From: Actinomycetes bacterium
Lineage (GTDB): Bacteria; Actinomycetota; Actinomycetes; Actinomycetales; Cellulomonadaceae
Assembly (NCBI GenBank): GCA_023424135.1
Contig: JAFAEH010000264.1
Span: forward strand, 1 to 30,803
DNA: 30,803 nt
Direction of reading: 5' to 3'
Shown here piece after piece: positions 30,026 to 30,803 of this stretch (the stretch's first letter is position 1; every line of letters starts with the position of its first letter). The position numbers were made by a program, and so were the translations under genes. The notes under the pieces were generated by a model. It was not told the origin of the DNA, did no database searches, and saw only the letters and a program-made list of their open reading frames with translations.

Positions 30026-30156
30026 GTGGCGTGAGAGAGCGATCGGATCGCGGCTCGCCCCAGCCCCATGGCGTGAGAGAGCGATCGGATCGCGCTCTCG
30101 CGGGTTGGGGGTCGTCGCCGTGGGGTGAGGGGGCGATCGGATCGCGCTCTCGCGGG
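30026..30156. repeat. Palindromic intergenic repeat, three copies
   Basis: Three copies of the repeat also found at 13515-13620, with palindromes at 30033-30056 (degraded right arm), 30075-30099 and 30127-30151. In the best copy the arms are GAGAGAGCGATC and GATCGCGCTCTC around a single G, with one mismatched pair. Each copy is preceded by GCCCC(G/A)TGGCGTGAG or a variant. The 245-base gap between two convergent genes (29919-30163) contains little else. Confidence 0.85.
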
Positions 30157-30163
30157 TGGGGCG

Positions 30164-30604
30164 TCAGACCTCGCCGGCGAGGACCCGGGCGAGCGCGTCC
30201 GGCAGGTCGATCGACTCGCCGTCCTTGCCGCCCGCACCGATGACCAGCGGCGGGTCCTGCGGCGTCGGCTGCACGCCACGGAACCGCGCGACGAGGCTCG
30301 ACGGGGCCGTGAGCACGTAGAACTCTCCTGCGGTGTCGATGCCGACGGTCCCGTCGCGCCGCAGGTACCAGCCCTGCAGCCCGGTGCGGTACCGCGCGCG
30401 CCCGTCGTACGACCGTGCGTGCAGCGGACCGGGTGCGAGCCCGGCCGTGCGCGCGTCGTCGAGGAACTCCGCGATCAACGTGCGTGCCCGGGCGGACTCC
30501 GCACGCTGCCGCGCGGCCAGGGCGTCGGCGTGCGCGCCCGCCGCCTCACGACGGCGGGCACGCCACTGCGCGGCGTCGTCCGCGGACACCCCGGAGCCGG
30601 TCAC
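30164..30604 (-). CDS. Conserved hypothetical protein, function unknown
   Basis: 146-aa soluble protein. The N-terminal half is Ala/Arg-rich and probably helical (AQWRARRREAAGAHADALAARQRAESARARTLIAEFLDDARTAG). The C-terminal half is a compact beta-rich part with YRTGLQGWYLRRDGTVGIDTAGEFYVLTAP and PPLVIGAGGKDGESIDLPDALARVLAGE. The two-part layout and phrases such as GWYL...VGIDTAGEFYVL are familiar from uncharacterised actinobacterial proteins, but I know of no function. There is no signal peptide or membrane helix. The start is taken as GTG 30604 with a weak ribosome binding site; a GTG five codons downstream is an alternative. It probably follows the partial gene to its right in one transcript. 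Confidence 0.8.
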   Translation of the reverse strand: MTGSGVSADDAAQWRARRREAAGAHADALAARQRAESARARTLIAEFLDDARTAGLAPGPLHARSYDGRARYRTGLQGWYLRRDGTVGIDTAGEFYVLTAPSSLVARFRGVQPTPQDPPLVIGAGGKDGESIDLPDALARVLAGEV

Positions 30605-30617
30605 GTCCCGCAGCGCC

Positions 30618-30803
30618 TCAGCGCGAACCCGACGTGGCGTCCTGCGACGCCTCGTCGTCCGCGCCCTGTGCGTCGACCGCCGGGGACGGCACGACGGGGA
30701 TGGCCGCGGAGACGGGAGCCGGGCGCGCCTTCGCCGGGCGTGCCGGGCGCGCGGCCCGTGCGGGACGTGCCTGGTCGCCGCCCGCCGCGCGCGAGTCCTG
30801 CGC
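30618..30803 (-). CDS. C-terminal fragment of an unidentified gene (partial at right edge)
   Basis: An open frame on the minus strand enters from the right edge and ends at TGA (30620-30618), 13 bases before the start of the next gene. The 61 visible residues are low-complexity: Ala/Pro/Arg repeats (ARPARAARPARPAKARPAP), then a small hydrophobic stretch (VSAAIPVVPSPAV) and an acidic end (DAQGADDEASQDATSGSR). This looks like a disordered tail, and the protein cannot be identified from it. Coding is inferred from the uninterrupted frame and gene spacing. Confidence 0.55.
   Translation of the reverse strand, partial: AQDSRAAGGDQARPARAARPARPAKARPAPVSAAIPVVPSPAVDAQGADDEASQDATSGSR

Overview
The window is a very GC-rich, gene-dense piece of an actinobacterial chromosome. 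I would place it in or near Cellulomonadaceae (Micrococcales). The evidence is the strong G/C bias at third codon positions, frequent GTG starts, 4-bp GTGA/ATGA start-stop overlaps, an actinobacterial NucS mismatch endonuclease, a DUF2550-type protein beside the ATP synthase genes, and a plant-polysaccharide glycosidase cluster with LacI-type control. Genus is an inference; there is no rRNA or other decisive marker.

Region 1 (1-12150, all plus strand) is a conserved housekeeping block: prmC (5' end cut by the window), a TsaC/Sua5-type threonylcarbamoyl-AMP synthase, a WecA-type polyprenyl-phosphate sugar-1-phosphate transferase and an AtpI-like membrane protein. The complete F1Fo-ATP synthase operon atpB-E-F-H-A-G-D-C follows, then DUF2550, nucS and a small membrane protein. 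From memory, the order from prmC through the DUF2550 gene matches mycobacteria, except that atpF and atpH are separate genes here. AtpC is short (95 aa) and seems to lack the C-terminal helical domain. AtpB may start at a CTG. Two tandem hairpins sit between atpB and atpE.

Region 2 (12179-27826) is a carbohydrate-utilisation region. nagA (minus) is followed by a palindromic repeat cluster and a GH3 beta-glucosidase (minus). Divergent from GH3 runs an ABC sugar importer: a Tat-type lipoprotein binding protein and two LplB/LplC-like permeases, with no ATPase gene. A LacI regulator (minus) diverges from a GH42 beta-galactosidase that is translationally coupled to a YicI-like GH31 alpha-xylosidase, then comes a GH1 beta-glucosidase. 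All four glycosidases appear cytoplasmic. Alpha-xylosidase, beta-galactosidase and beta-glucosidases next to an oligosaccharide importer and one LacI regulator best fit uptake and intracellular breakdown of xyloglucan oligosaccharides. Near-identical 14-bp palindromes (TCGAAnCGnTTCGA) lie in the GH3/importer divergent region. Related palindromes precede GH42 and, more weakly, GH1, so the cluster looks like one local regulon.

Region 3 (27840-30803) holds a small C/H-rich conserved protein, a Cof-type HAD phosphatase, a possible 50-aa small ORF coupled to an alpha/beta hydrolase, a second cluster of the same palindromic repeat at a convergent gene end, a conserved hypothetical protein (minus), and the Ala/Pro/Arg-rich C-terminus of a gene that runs off the right edge. 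I see no tRNA, rRNA, CRISPR, transposase or phage genes.
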